Shown here piece by piece: positions 1 through 7,618 of a stretch of DNA of 64,000 nucleotides. A program made the position numbers and the translations under genes. Source of the stretch: Blastocatellia bacterium. GTDB lineage: Bacteria; Acidobacteriota; Blastocatellia; HR10; J050. The DNA lies in contig JANWZE010000133.1 in assembly GCA_025054955.1 (NCBI GenBank), positions 1 to 64,000 on the forward strand, written 5' to 3'. Every line of letters starts with the position of its first letter. Position 1 is the first letter of the stretch. Below the pieces are notes generated by a model that was not told the origin of the DNA, made no database searches, and saw only the letters and a program-made list of their open reading frames with translations.

Positions 1-411
1 AGGCGCCATTTCCTTTTTACACGCAGGTACGATTAGTTCCGCGACGGATTCACGTGTCGCTGTTAAATCTCTGGAAATTGCTCGGCATTCAGTTTCTCAT
101 CAATCTTGATCAACGGTTTCCCTCGATGCGCTTCCTGCGGCGGTTTTGGGAGCATTATTTGAGCTTCATCATACGTGGCAAAGAAATCTACTACGAGTTT
201 GAGGTCGTCAAGGACGCTTCTGACCGGTTGAGGTAGTCGCATTTTACGTGTTGGGAAATTTAATGCCGAATCTGCATAAGAAATCGGAAACCGCTGCTTG
301 GGAAGGCCTGGTTTTCTCTTCATGTCACTTCATCAAACATGGCGTTTCTTCGGACTATTGGTATTGTCTGACCAGGAGTTGCCGATACGTGGAGCCCCAC
401 TGGCATGTTGC
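1..411. other. gene-free left edge
   Basis: No convincing gene lies here. Short open frames exist on both strands (for example 63-323 minus), but they have no ribosome binding site and no recognisable motif. One copy of a dispersed repeat sits at 328-365. The far left may be the tail of a spacer whose gene lies outside the window. Confidence 0.5.
328..365 (+). repeat. dispersed 37-bp repeat, copy 1
   Basis: This segment, reading CTTCATCAAACATGG followed by a T-rich part and CGGACTATTGGTAT, recurs at 4395-4428 and 4460-4493 (reverse orientation) and at 52313-52350 and 52393-52431 (same orientation). Homology with the 52313 copy seems to continue about 15 bp upstream (CATGTC before CTTCATC). 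All copies lie in non-coding gaps. Confidence 0.75.
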
Positions 412-440
412 TTGACTTCGCTAGGGGCGATTGATAGACT
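412..440 (+). promoter_or_regulatory. sigma-70-type promoter for the electron-transfer operon
   Basis: TTGACT at 412-417 and TAGACT at 435-440 are separated by exactly 17 bp. The predicted transcript start is about 447, about 28 nt before the ATG at 475. A ribosome binding site AAGGAG lies at 459-464. Confidence 0.6.
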
Positions 441-474
441 CCGGCTGGGTTATTAGCCAAGGAGCGCCGACCGT

Positions 475-2025
475 ATGCCGAAAGCACTGACGCAGGCAAC
501 GCTCGAGTATGGTGAGCCGCTGACCCCTGAGGAGCTCTTGCAAATTCCTATCTTCCAGGAAGTCGCTCGCACGTTCCTCGAGAAGAATCAAGGGTCAGTC
601 GTGCGACGGCGGTTCAAGAAGGGCGAGATCATCTGCCGGGAAGGGGAATATGGCTCAACCGCCTTCTACCTGCTGAAAGGCCGTTGCGAAGTGTTTATTT
701 CGTCACCGATCGCTCACGTCAAGAGCCGGAAAGAGGAAGGACGCGGCACGGGCTTCCTGGGGCTTGTTCGCAAGTTCACCAGCGCGTTGGTTGGCCGTCA
801 AGAGCGTCCCCGTGAGGACGGCGTGAGGCAGCAATACATTCCCCTTGATGCTCCATTCGATGTGACGCTGGCTAATCCCGTCGGCATGTTTGGTCCCGGC
901 GATCTATTCGGCGAAATGACTTGCTTGAGCTTTTACCCACGTTCGGCGACCGTGCGCGCCGCTGAGGATTGTGAGCTGCTGGAGATGTTGCGCAACGTGC
1001 TGGATTATCTTTACAAGCGCACCAAGACGCTCAAGCAACAACTGGATGATGCCTACCGCTTGCGGGCTATGGATAATCATCTGCGCAGCGTGCCGATCTT
1101 CGCGCAGTTGAGCGATGAGTTCATGGATCATTTGCGCCGGCGCGTTGAATTGCTGCGTTTGGAGCCAGGGGAAGTCATCTGTCGAGAAGGCGAGGTGGCC
1201 GATAGCTTCTATTTGGTTCGGCTGGGCTTTATCAAAGTGTCGCAACAGCGCCCTGGCGGCGAATTGGTATTGGCCTATCTAGGACGCGGGCAATTTTTCG
1301 GCGAAATGGGCTTGCTCACCGGCGAAGCGCGAACGGCCACGTGTCAGGCGCTGGATCACGCTGAAGTTGTCAAAATCAGCAAACAGGACTTCGGCCTGAT
1401 GCTGCAACGATTCCCTGATGTTCGCGCCCAACTGGAAGCCGAAGCCGCTCGCCGCAAGCAGGCGACACAACTGATTGCGCAATCAGCGCCGGGCGTGCCG
1501 CTGGACGAATTTTTAGAGCAAGGATTGATGGAGGCGCAAAACGTGTTGCTCATTGATCTGGAGCGGTGCACACGTTGCGATGATTGTGTGCGCGCCTGCG
1601 CCGCTGCGCACGATGGCATCACACGGCTTGTTCGGGATGGGCTGCGCTATGACAAATATCTGGTGGCGACCTCCTGTCGCTCATGCCTCGATCCTGTCTG
1701 CATGATCGGCTGCCCGGTCGGTTCGATCCGTCGTCGTGAGACATTGGAAATCGTCATCGAAGATTGGTGTATCGGCTGTGCATTGTGCGCCAAGCAATGT
1801 CCCTACGGTAATATCAACATGCACGAATTTGAGCAGTTGGCGCCGGACCCAGAGCACCCCGGTCGCCAGAAAGCGGTTGTGGAAAAGAAAGCCACGACTT
1901 GCGATTTGTGTTTGGGATTAGCCGAACCCAGTTGTGTCTATGCCTGTCCGCATCAAGCGGCGTTGCGCGTCAACCCGCGTGAATTTTTCTCTCAACAACT
2001 GATCTCGCTTCGCCGCTCACCATAG
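475..2025 (+). CDS. cyclic-nucleotide-binding domain protein fused to a four-cluster ferredoxin
   Basis: A 516-residue cytosolic-looking protein. Two Crp-type cyclic-nucleotide-binding domains (about residues 27-190 and 205-320) each carry the phosphate-binding signature GEM followed by an R-S/T-A motif. The first has a roughly 50-residue basic insertion. From Cys365 onward there are sixteen cysteines in four groups: CTRCDDCVRAC, CRSCLDPVCMIGC, CIGCALCAKQC and CDLCLGLAEPSCVYAC. This is the DmsB/NrfC/PhsB pattern for four [4Fe-4S] clusters. No signal peptide is visible. The start is set by AAGGAG at 459-464. It is followed after 8 bp by a cytochrome b-like membrane protein and then a decahaem cytochrome, so it probably acts as the cytoplasmic electron carrier of that unit. 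Inference: the CNB domains gate electron transfer by a nucleotide or other ligand. No helix-turn-helix domain is present, so it is not a Crp/Fnr transcription factor. Confidence 0.85.
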   Translation: MPKALTQATLEYGEPLTPEELLQIPIFQEVARTFLEKNQGSVVRRRFKKGEIICREGEYGSTAFYLLKGRCEVFISSPIAHVKSRKEEGRGTGFLGLVRKFTSALVGRQERPREDGVRQQYIPLDAPFDVTLANPVGMFGPGDLFGEMTCLSFYPRSATVRAAEDCELLEMLRNVLDYLYKRTKTLKQQLDDAYRLRAMDNHLRSVPIFAQLSDEFMDHLRRRVELLRLEPGEVICREGEVADSFYLVRLGFIKVSQQRPGGELVLAYLGRGQFFGEMGLLTGEARTATCQALDHAEVVKISKQDFGLMLQRFPDVRAQLEAEAARRKQATQLIAQSAPGVPLDEFLEQGLMEAQNVLLIDLERCTRCDDCVRACAAAHDGITRLVRDGLRYDKYLVATSCRSCLDPVCMIGCPVGSIRRRETLEIVIEDWCIGCALCAKQCPYGNINMHEFEQLAPDPEHPGRQKAVVEKKATTCDLCLGLAEPSCVYACPHQAALRVNPREFFSQQLISLRRSP

Positions 2026-2033
2026 GTCATCGG

Positions 2034-2972
2034 ATGCTGATTGATCAGACTCACAAGGTGTGGATTCGCTGGACGGTGCTGCTGGCCGTCATCGCCACAG
2101 CCGCCTACATTCCGTATCATCTACTGTCGCTCAATGGGCCGTCTGGCGGCAGTTGGCCAGGCTTGATCTATGGCATCGCGGGATCGGCATTGATGCTCTA
2201 TGCGGGGTTGCTCAGTCTCCGTAAGAAAATTCCTACGTGGCGCATCGGGCGAGCCGAAACGTGGATGCGCGGCCACCTGTGGCTGGGTTTGTTGAGTCTG
2301 CTGTTGATCTGCTTTCATGCCGGATTTCGTTTTGGCGGACCATTGACAACGGTGTTAATGTGGTTGCTGATAGGAATCATCCTCAGCGGCGTCTGGGGGC
2401 TGGCGCTGCAACAATTCTTGCCACGCCTGATGATGACTCAGGTTCCGGCGGAAACGATATATGAACAGATTGATCACGTCGTTGAGCAGTTAATTCAGGC
2501 GACCGATAGTTTGATTGAAGAAGTTTGCGGGCCGCTTGGCCTGCCGACGGAGGAGGCGGCGACCACGACGGTGGCTGCCGCCGTCGTTAAATCGGAAGGA
2601 GTGGTTAAGGGCAGGGTCGTTAAGAGTAAAACGAAACGAGCGAGCGGTGAACCCGTTGCCGGCAGTGAGCCATTGAAAGAATTTTACCTGACCGAGGCGC
2701 GACCCTTCCTTCAACATGGATCGGCTCGTCTGAGTCGGCTCGGTCAGGCCAAGCCGGCTGCTACATTGTTTGATCATCTGCGGACGTTGCTGCCGACGTC
2801 ACTGCATCAGACTGTTGATGAATTGGCCGCCGCGTGCGATGAGCGGCGGCAACTGAGCTTGCAGGTCCGCTTGCACCATTGGTTGCATGGGTGGCTGTTT
2901 GTGCATGTGCCGCTCTCCATGGCCGTGTTGGTGCTCACCATCTGGCACATTGTCATGGCGCTGCGGTATTGA
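2034..2972 (+). CDS. cytochrome b-like integral membrane protein
   Basis: A 312-residue membrane protein. Hydrophobic segments lie near residues 12-32, 41-61, 79-100, 105-127 and 283-305, with a hydrophilic, Ala/Val/Lys-rich low-complexity middle (about 140-260). Histidines fall in the membrane helices (in the HLWLGLL and CFHAGF stretch, and in the C-terminal HHWLHGW and WHIVMAL stretch), as expected for b-haem ligands of the ferric-reductase or cytochrome b561 type. It sits 8 bp after the Fe-S protein and 45 bp before the decahaem cytochrome. It probably passes electrons across the membrane between the cytoplasmic Fe-S protein and the exported cytochrome. The family name is not certain; the topology and histidines are the evidence. 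Confidence 0.7.
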   Translation: MLIDQTHKVWIRWTVLLAVIATAAYIPYHLLSLNGPSGGSWPGLIYGIAGSALMLYAGLLSLRKKIPTWRIGRAETWMRGHLWLGLLSLLLICFHAGFRFGGPLTTVLMWLLIGIILSGVWGLALQQFLPRLMMTQVPAETIYEQIDHVVEQLIQATDSLIEEVCGPLGLPTEEAATTTVAAAVVKSEGVVKGRVVKSKTKRASGEPVAGSEPLKEFYLTEARPFLQHGSARLSRLGQAKPAATLFDHLRTLLPTSLHQTVDELAAACDERRQLSLQVRLHHWLHGWLFVHVPLSMAVLVLTIWHIVMALRY

Positions 2973-3017
2973 TCCGATAATGGAGACACGTGCTGAGCGA
3001 GTCGGTCAGGTTTCATT

Positions 3018-4328
3018 ATGGCGCGCGAACGAACGACGAAAGAGTTAGCCGAACGCATTGACTTGAACTATTTCAAGCGACCTCATCCGCTGCGTGTTCG
3101 GCTGCGGCAGACGATCATCGCGTCGGCGCTGCTGGCGGCCCTGTGGTTGATGGTGGAAACAACGCGAGGCCGTCAGCAAGCCTACTTACCTGGCCCGGTT
3201 TCTCTGAGCCACAAGATGTTTGAAGGTGATTGTCAGCAGTGTCATGCGCCAAACCAGCAAGGTATCTATTGGCGGCGCGTGTCTGACCAAGCGTGCTTGC
3301 GGTGTCATGATGCGCCGGCTCATCACGCGACGCAGACCTTCACGCCCGGCTGCGCCAGTTGCCACGTTGAACATCAAGGCGACGTCGTCCTAACCCGCAT
3401 GAGCGACCGCCATTGCACGCAATGTCACGCCAGCTTGAAGACGACCGGGGCGTCGTCTCATGCAACTGCCTGTTTAGCTGTTGGGCATACGATTGAGCCA
3501 GCGGTTAGTGACTTCAGCCGTCGTCACCCTGAATTTGCCGTGTTGCGGGCGCGTGTGCCAGACCCGGCCAGGATCAAGCTCAATCATCAGGTTCATTTGA
3601 AACCGGACTTGAAGCATCTGGACAAACTCAAAGATCGCTCTCATGTAATTATTCGCGATGGCCGTGCGACGTTGGCCTGTAGTTACTGCCATCAACCTGA
3701 TAGCCAGCGAGCTTACATGCAGCCGATCAATTACGAAAAGCATTGTATGGAGTGTCATCGGCTGGAGTTCAGCGCTCGCTTGCCGGGCGTGGTTGTGCCG
3801 CATGAGAAAGTCGAGGTGGTGATCGAGCACGCGCAGGATCGGTTGAGCCAATATGTAATCGAGCACCCCGAAGTGATCAATCAACGCCAGATCGAGTTGA
3901 TTCGTCGGCTGCCGGGCCAGTCCCGATACGAGCAACTGCCGACGACGCCGCGCGCGTGGGTTGACCGGGAGATGGAAGATGTCAAGAAGTTGTTGTTTCG
4001 CAAGACCTGCGTTGAGTGTCACGAGCTGGAGATGAAAGAGCAGGCGTTACCGGCAGTCAGACCGCCCAATATTCCGGTTCGGTGGATGGTGCATAGCGCC
4101 TTTAGTCATCAGGCGCATCGCGCGCTGAGCTGCGTTGCCTGTCATACACAAACGCCGTCGAGCCAAAAGACGAGCGATGTGCTGATGCCCGGTATCGAGT
4201 CGTGCCGACAATGCCATAGTCCCGCTGGCGGCGCCGATTTTCGCTGCGCTCAATGCCATACGTATCATGACAAAAGCAAGGAACGCTCGCTGGAAGGCGC
4301 CGCCACGATTGAACAATTGCGACGCTGA
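3018..4328 (+). CDS. membrane-anchored decahaem cytochrome c
   Basis: A 436-residue protein with ten CxxCH haem c attachment motifs: CQQCH (first at Cys72), CLRCH, CASCH, CTQCH, CSYCH, CMECH, CVECH, CVACH, CRQCH and CAQCH. A single uncleaved-looking hydrophobic segment (about residues 31-47) follows a basic N-terminus, so the haem domain should face the periplasm while tethered to the membrane. Many extra histidines (for example in LSHKMF, FSHQAH and KLNHQVH) can supply distal ligands, as in NrfH/NapC/cytochrome c3-class proteins. It is the last gene of the Fe-S/cytochrome b/cytochrome c unit. The electron donor or acceptor cannot be read from sequence. Candidates are a periplasmic oxyanion or metal reductase, or quinol oxidation. 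Confidence 0.88.
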   Translation: MARERTTKELAERIDLNYFKRPHPLRVRLRQTIIASALLAALWLMVETTRGRQQAYLPGPVSLSHKMFEGDCQQCHAPNQQGIYWRRVSDQACLRCHDAPAHHATQTFTPGCASCHVEHQGDVVLTRMSDRHCTQCHASLKTTGASSHATACLAVGHTIEPAVSDFSRRHPEFAVLRARVPDPARIKLNHQVHLKPDLKHLDKLKDRSHVIIRDGRATLACSYCHQPDSQRAYMQPINYEKHCMECHRLEFSARLPGVVVPHEKVEVVIEHAQDRLSQYVIEHPEVINQRQIELIRRLPGQSRYEQLPTTPRAWVDREMEDVKKLLFRKTCVECHELEMKEQALPAVRPPNIPVRWMVHSAFSHQAHRALSCVACHTQTPSSQKTSDVLMPGIESCRQCHSPAGGADFRCAQCHTYHDKSKERSLEGAATIEQLRR

Positions 4329-4394
4329 GCGATGTTGGCCGAACCCCGATTTCATCGCCATCACAGCGCAACGAGCAAGGAAAAGATCGAGTGT

Positions 4395-4428
4395 AATACC
4401 ATTAGTCCGGAGAAAAGCCATTCTTGAG
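4395..4428 (-). repeat. dispersed 37-bp repeat, copy 2 (reverse)
   Basis: Reads AATACCATTAGTCCGGAG on the plus strand, the reverse complement of the repeat at 328-365. It lies 65 bp from a second reverse copy, in the gap between the decahaem cytochrome and aspC, which converge. Confidence 0.65.
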
Positions 4429-4459
4429 CCAGAAGCCAGGGGCAAGGAGCCAGGGGCAT

Positions 4460-4493
4460 AATACCAATAGTCTAGAGAAAGGCCGTGTTTGAG
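4460..4493 (-). repeat. dispersed 37-bp repeat, copy 3 (reverse)
   Basis: Reads AATACCAATAGTCTAGAG on the plus strand and continues into GAAAGGCCGTGTTTGAG. It is the same family as 328-365, 4395-4428, 52313-52350 and 52393-52431. Confidence 0.65.
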
Positions 4494-4518
4494 TCACTTT
4501 ATCGCGTGTCGAGAGCTT

Positions 4519-5715
4519 TCACAAACTTTCGATAAACGCGCGGATTTGCTCAACGCCGCGTTCCAACGCCTCCATCGAGTTGGCGTAGGAAATGCGCAAG
4601 TAGCCTTCGACGCCGAATGCGGAACCCGCGGTCAAGGCGACGTGGAAGTCTTCGAGTAATCTGAGTTGAACTTCATCCGATGTCTGCAGTGGCCCGTTGG
4701 CCAGCAAGTGTTTGATATTGACAAAGGCATAGAACGCGCCGTCCGGCATGTCGCAGTGAATGCCCGGCAGTTGATTCAGCGCCGGTATGAGGTAATCACG
4801 CCGGCGGCGGTATTCGTTCAGCATTGCTTCAACTGGTTCACGCGGGCCACGCAAGGCAGCCAGGGCGGCCTTTTGTGAGATAGACGTGGGATTGGATGTA
4901 GAGTGACTGGCCACCTTGACCATCTCGTCAATCCACGCTTGTGGACCGAGCGCGTAGCCGAGTCGCCAGCCGGTCATGGCATAGGTTTTTGATAACGAGC
5001 CGCAGATCATGAGATGGGATCGTAGCTCGTTGGGCAACTGACCGGCGCAGAACCGAACAGCGGGTGGATAGACGAACTCACGGTAGCATTCATCAGCGAT
5101 GATATAGAGGCCGTGCGCCACAGCCGTTTCTACGATCTGCCGATAGGTTTCTGGAGGGATCACCCGTCCGGTCGGATTGCACGGGGAATTGAGGATCAGC
5201 AGGCGTGATCGGGGCGTGATGTGAGCCTGCACCAGGTCAGCGGTCAGATGAAAGCCCGTTGGTTCCGTATCAATGTAGACGCTGCGGCCTTGGGCAAACG
5301 CAACGATTTCAGGAAATGTGACCCAATAGGGCGAGGGAATGAGCACCTCATCGCCAGGGTTGATCAGCGAAACGATCGCGTTGAAGATGGCCTGCTTGGC
5401 TCCGGCTGTGGCAATGACCTGAGCTGGCGTATACTCGACCTGATATTCTGCATAAAGAGATTCGACAATCGCTTGTTTCAGCTCCGGAATGCCGGCAGCC
5501 GGCGTGTATTTTGTGAAGTTGTCGGCAATCGCTTGTTGAGCGGCCTGCTTGATATGGTGAGGCGTCGGGAAGTCTGGCTCGCCGGCGCCCAGGTCAATGA
5601 CTTGAATGCCTTGAGCGCGCAGACGGGCCGCCGCTTGAACGACCAACAGCGTTGAGGAGGGTTGCATGTGACTGACACGCTGCGAACGGGGGAAAGGGGT
5701 TGACTGACTCATCAT
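4519..5715 (-). CDS. aspC: class I/II pyridoxal-phosphate aminotransferase (aspartate aminotransferase type)
   Basis: A 398-residue fold-type I aminotransferase. It has GAGEPDFPTP near the N-terminus, the NSPCNPTG signature (about 176-183), the tyrosine/aspartate region IIADECY (about 205-211) and the PLP-lysine motif SLSKTYAMTGWRLGY with Lys243. Length and motifs fit the I-gamma aspartate/prephenate aminotransferases, which transfer amino groups between aspartate or glutamate and 2-oxo acids in the cytosol. Two adjacent ATG codons start it. The ribosome binding region AAGGAT lies just upstream on the minus strand. The first 20 or so bases of the gene plus this region are duplicated 71 bp upstream (5771-5801). 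Whether aspartate or an aromatic acid is the main substrate is undecided. Confidence 0.88.
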   Translation of the reverse strand: MMSQSTPFPRSQRVSHMQPSSTLLVVQAAARLRAQGIQVIDLGAGEPDFPTPHHIKQAAQQAIADNFTKYTPAAGIPELKQAIVESLYAEYQVEYTPAQVIATAGAKQAIFNAIVSLINPGDEVLIPSPYWVTFPEIVAFAQGRSVYIDTEPTGFHLTADLVQAHITPRSRLLILNSPCNPTGRVIPPETYRQIVETAVAHGLYIIADECYREFVYPPAVRFCAGQLPNELRSHLMICGSLSKTYAMTGWRLGYALGPQAWIDEMVKVASHSTSNPTSISQKAALAALRGPREPVEAMLNEYRRRRDYLIPALNQLPGIHCDMPDGAFYAFVNIKHLLANGPLQTSDEVQLRLLEDFHVALTAGSAFGVEGYLRISYANSMEALERGVEQIRAFIESL

Positions 5716-5801
5716 TGGTGATCCTTATTGGTTCTTGCTTGATTACAGGCGACATCGGCGTGGGAAAAGGTTGACTGACTCATCCTCGGTGATCCTTATT
5801 G
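5700..5801. repeat. 31-bp direct repeat pair spanning the aspC start
   Basis: Positions 5700-5730 and 5771-5801 match at 29 of 31 bases (TTGACTGACTCATC ... GGTGATCCTTATTG), offset 71 bp. On the minus strand the unit contains the aspC ribosome binding region, start codon and first codons, so the upstream copy is a duplicated gene start. The distal copy also runs into the 3' end of coaD. Confidence 0.85.
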
Positions 5802-6299
5802 ACTCGGTTTGAGCAGATTCAATGACTGATATTTCTCGCGCATGCGTTGCTGAACAACGTCGGGAACTAGCCCGTCCACCGAGCCGCCCAATAAGAAGAC
5901 CTCTTTGACCAACTGCGAACTCAGATACGAGTATTGTTCAGCCGTGAACAGGAAGATGGTCTCGGTATTCGGATTCAAGCGCCGATTCATCAGCGCCATT
6001 TGCATCTCGTATTCATAATCGGAGATGGCACGGATGCCGCGAATAATCGCAGTGGCTTGCTTCAACCGAGCGTATTCAACCAACAAGCCCTCGAACGAAT
6101 CAATCGTCACGGCTGGCCAGCGATTCACCTGTTGGAGCATGGCGATCCGTTCCTCAACCGTAAAGAGTGGGGCTTTGGTCGAATTTCTCAAAATAGCGAT
6201 GATCACCTCGTCAAATAGCTTGACGGCTCGATCAATCACGTCCAGATGCCCGTTGGTGACAGGATCAAATGATCCAGGATAAATGGCACGTCGTTTCAT
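5796..6299 (-). CDS. coaD: pantetheine-phosphate adenylyltransferase
   Basis: A 167-residue cytosolic enzyme that makes dephospho-CoA from 4'-phosphopantetheine and ATP, the fourth step of CoA synthesis. The N-terminal YPGSFDPVTNGHLD is the nucleotidyltransferase (T/H)xGH motif, and RGIRAISDYEYEMQM and SSQLVKEV are typical of CoaD. Length matches the family (about 160). It is divergent from prfB and lies upstream of aspC on the same strand. Its last codons overlap the distal copy of the aspC-start repeat. Confidence 0.95.
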   Translation of the reverse strand: MKRRAIYPGSFDPVTNGHLDVIDRAVKLFDEVIIAILRNSTKAPLFTVEERIAMLQQVNRWPAVTIDSFEGLLVEYARLKQATAIIRGIRAISDYEYEMQMALMNRRLNPNTETIFLFTAEQYSYLSSQLVKEVFLLGGSVDGLVPDVVQQRMREKYQSLNLLKPSQ

Positions 6300-6479
6300 G
6301 GTCTGACCTCTCAGGCCAACCGGTGGGGCTTCTTGTGAAGCCTCATGCCGGCGGTGGCGGCTTGATCCTCACGCGAAATCCCCGATTGGCGGTCCCAAGT
6401 GTGAATGGCTGTATTGCATGAGGCAGCATTTTAAGATACTCTATTGGCACACAGCAAATTTTTTGAGGACAGACGAGCC

Positions 6480-7617
6480 ATGATAGATGAGATACGAGCA
6501 ACATACGAACCGCTGAAGCTCAAGTTTGATGAGCTGCGGAGGTTTCTTTGACGTTGAGTCCAAGCGGGAGCAGTTGCATCGGCTGGAGCAAATCATTGCC
6601 CAACCCGATTTCTGGAACGATCAAGCGCGCGCGCGCCGCCTGCTGACCGAGCGGAGCCGGCTGCAGGCGGATATTGAGCAGGTGGAGCGGTTCGAACGGA
6701 TGCTCGGTGACATTGACGTGCTGTTTGAATTAGCTGGCGAGGATGAAACGCTGCTGAATGAATTGCGTCAGACAGTAGCTCAGTTGCAGCGCGAGTTGGC
6801 CGACGCGGAGGTTCGCTCCATCTTGTCCGGCGAGATGGATCGTAGCAACGCCATCGTCACGATCAAGCCCGGCGCCGGCGGCACTGATGCTCAGGATTGG
6901 GCTGAGATGCTGTTGCGGATGTATCTGCGCTGGGCCGAAAAAGCCGGCTACAAAACAGAATTGCTGGACCAACAGCCAGGTCAAGAAGCCGGGATCAAAT
7001 CAGCAACGTTTCGCGTCGAAGGCGATTACGCCTACGGGTATTTGAAGGCCGAAGCCGGCGTCCACCGGCTGGTGCGCTTGTCACCGTTCAACATCGCGCA
7101 AAGCCGCGAGACGAGTTTTGCCTCAGTGTTTGTCACACCGGAGATTGCCGATGATGTGCAAATTGACATCAACGAAGCCGACCTCAAGATAGACACATTC
7201 CGTTCCTCCGGCGCCGGCGGCCAGCATGTCAATAAGACGGAATCGGCCGTTCGCATCACGCACTTGCCGACAGGCATCGTTGTCTCCTGTCAGAATCAGC
7301 GTTCGCAGCATCAGAACCGCGAGGTGGCAATGCGGGTATTGCGCTCGCGGCTGTATGAGCTGGAGATGGAAAAACGCGCTGCTGAAAAAGAGAAGCTGGA
7401 ATCCACCAAACGGGAGATCAGCTTCGGTTCGCAGATTCGCAGCTACGTGTTGCATCCTTACAAGCTCGTCAAAGACGTGCGAACCAAGTACGAAACGAGC
7501 GACGTGGATGCTGTGCTCGATGGTGAGCTGGATGGTTTCATTCGCGAGTACCTGCTTTCACAGCGCAACGGCGCTTCTGTTGTGACCGAACAGGTCTGGT
7601 CAACGCAATCGAAGTAA
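6480..7617 (+). CDS. prfB: peptide chain release factor 2 with programmed +1 frameshift
   Basis: RF2 recognises UGA and UAA stop codons and releases the finished peptide at the ribosome. The gene starts at ATG 6480 and reads 23 codons to an in-frame TGA at 6549-6551. The rest is in the +1 frame from GAC 6550, giving a 378-residue product after the shift. The main frame carries the RF2 anticodon-mimic SPF (in VRLSPFNIA) and the catalytic GGQ (in SSGAGGQHVNK). The internal ATG at 6526 that opens the main frame is not the true start, because the first frame encodes the expected RF2 N-terminus (MIDEIRATYEPLKLKFDELR). One base separates its stop from the ftsK ATG, so the two are probably co-transcribed. 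Confidence 0.95.
6537..6552 (+). promoter_or_regulatory. prfB +1 frameshift signal
   Basis: The site reads CGGAGG TTT CTT TGA C. A Shine-Dalgarno-like CGGAGG sits three bases before the slippery CTT, and the following TGA is followed by C, a weak termination context. Spacing and codons match the classic autoregulatory prfB site (low RF2 lets ribosomes shift at CUU-U). Confidence 0.93.
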
Positions 7618-7618
7618 C

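Noticed and set aside
63-323. Open frame of 86 codons on the minus strand near the left edge
   Set aside because: No ribosome binding site, no recognisable motif, overlaps an opposing frame; cannot be told from chance.
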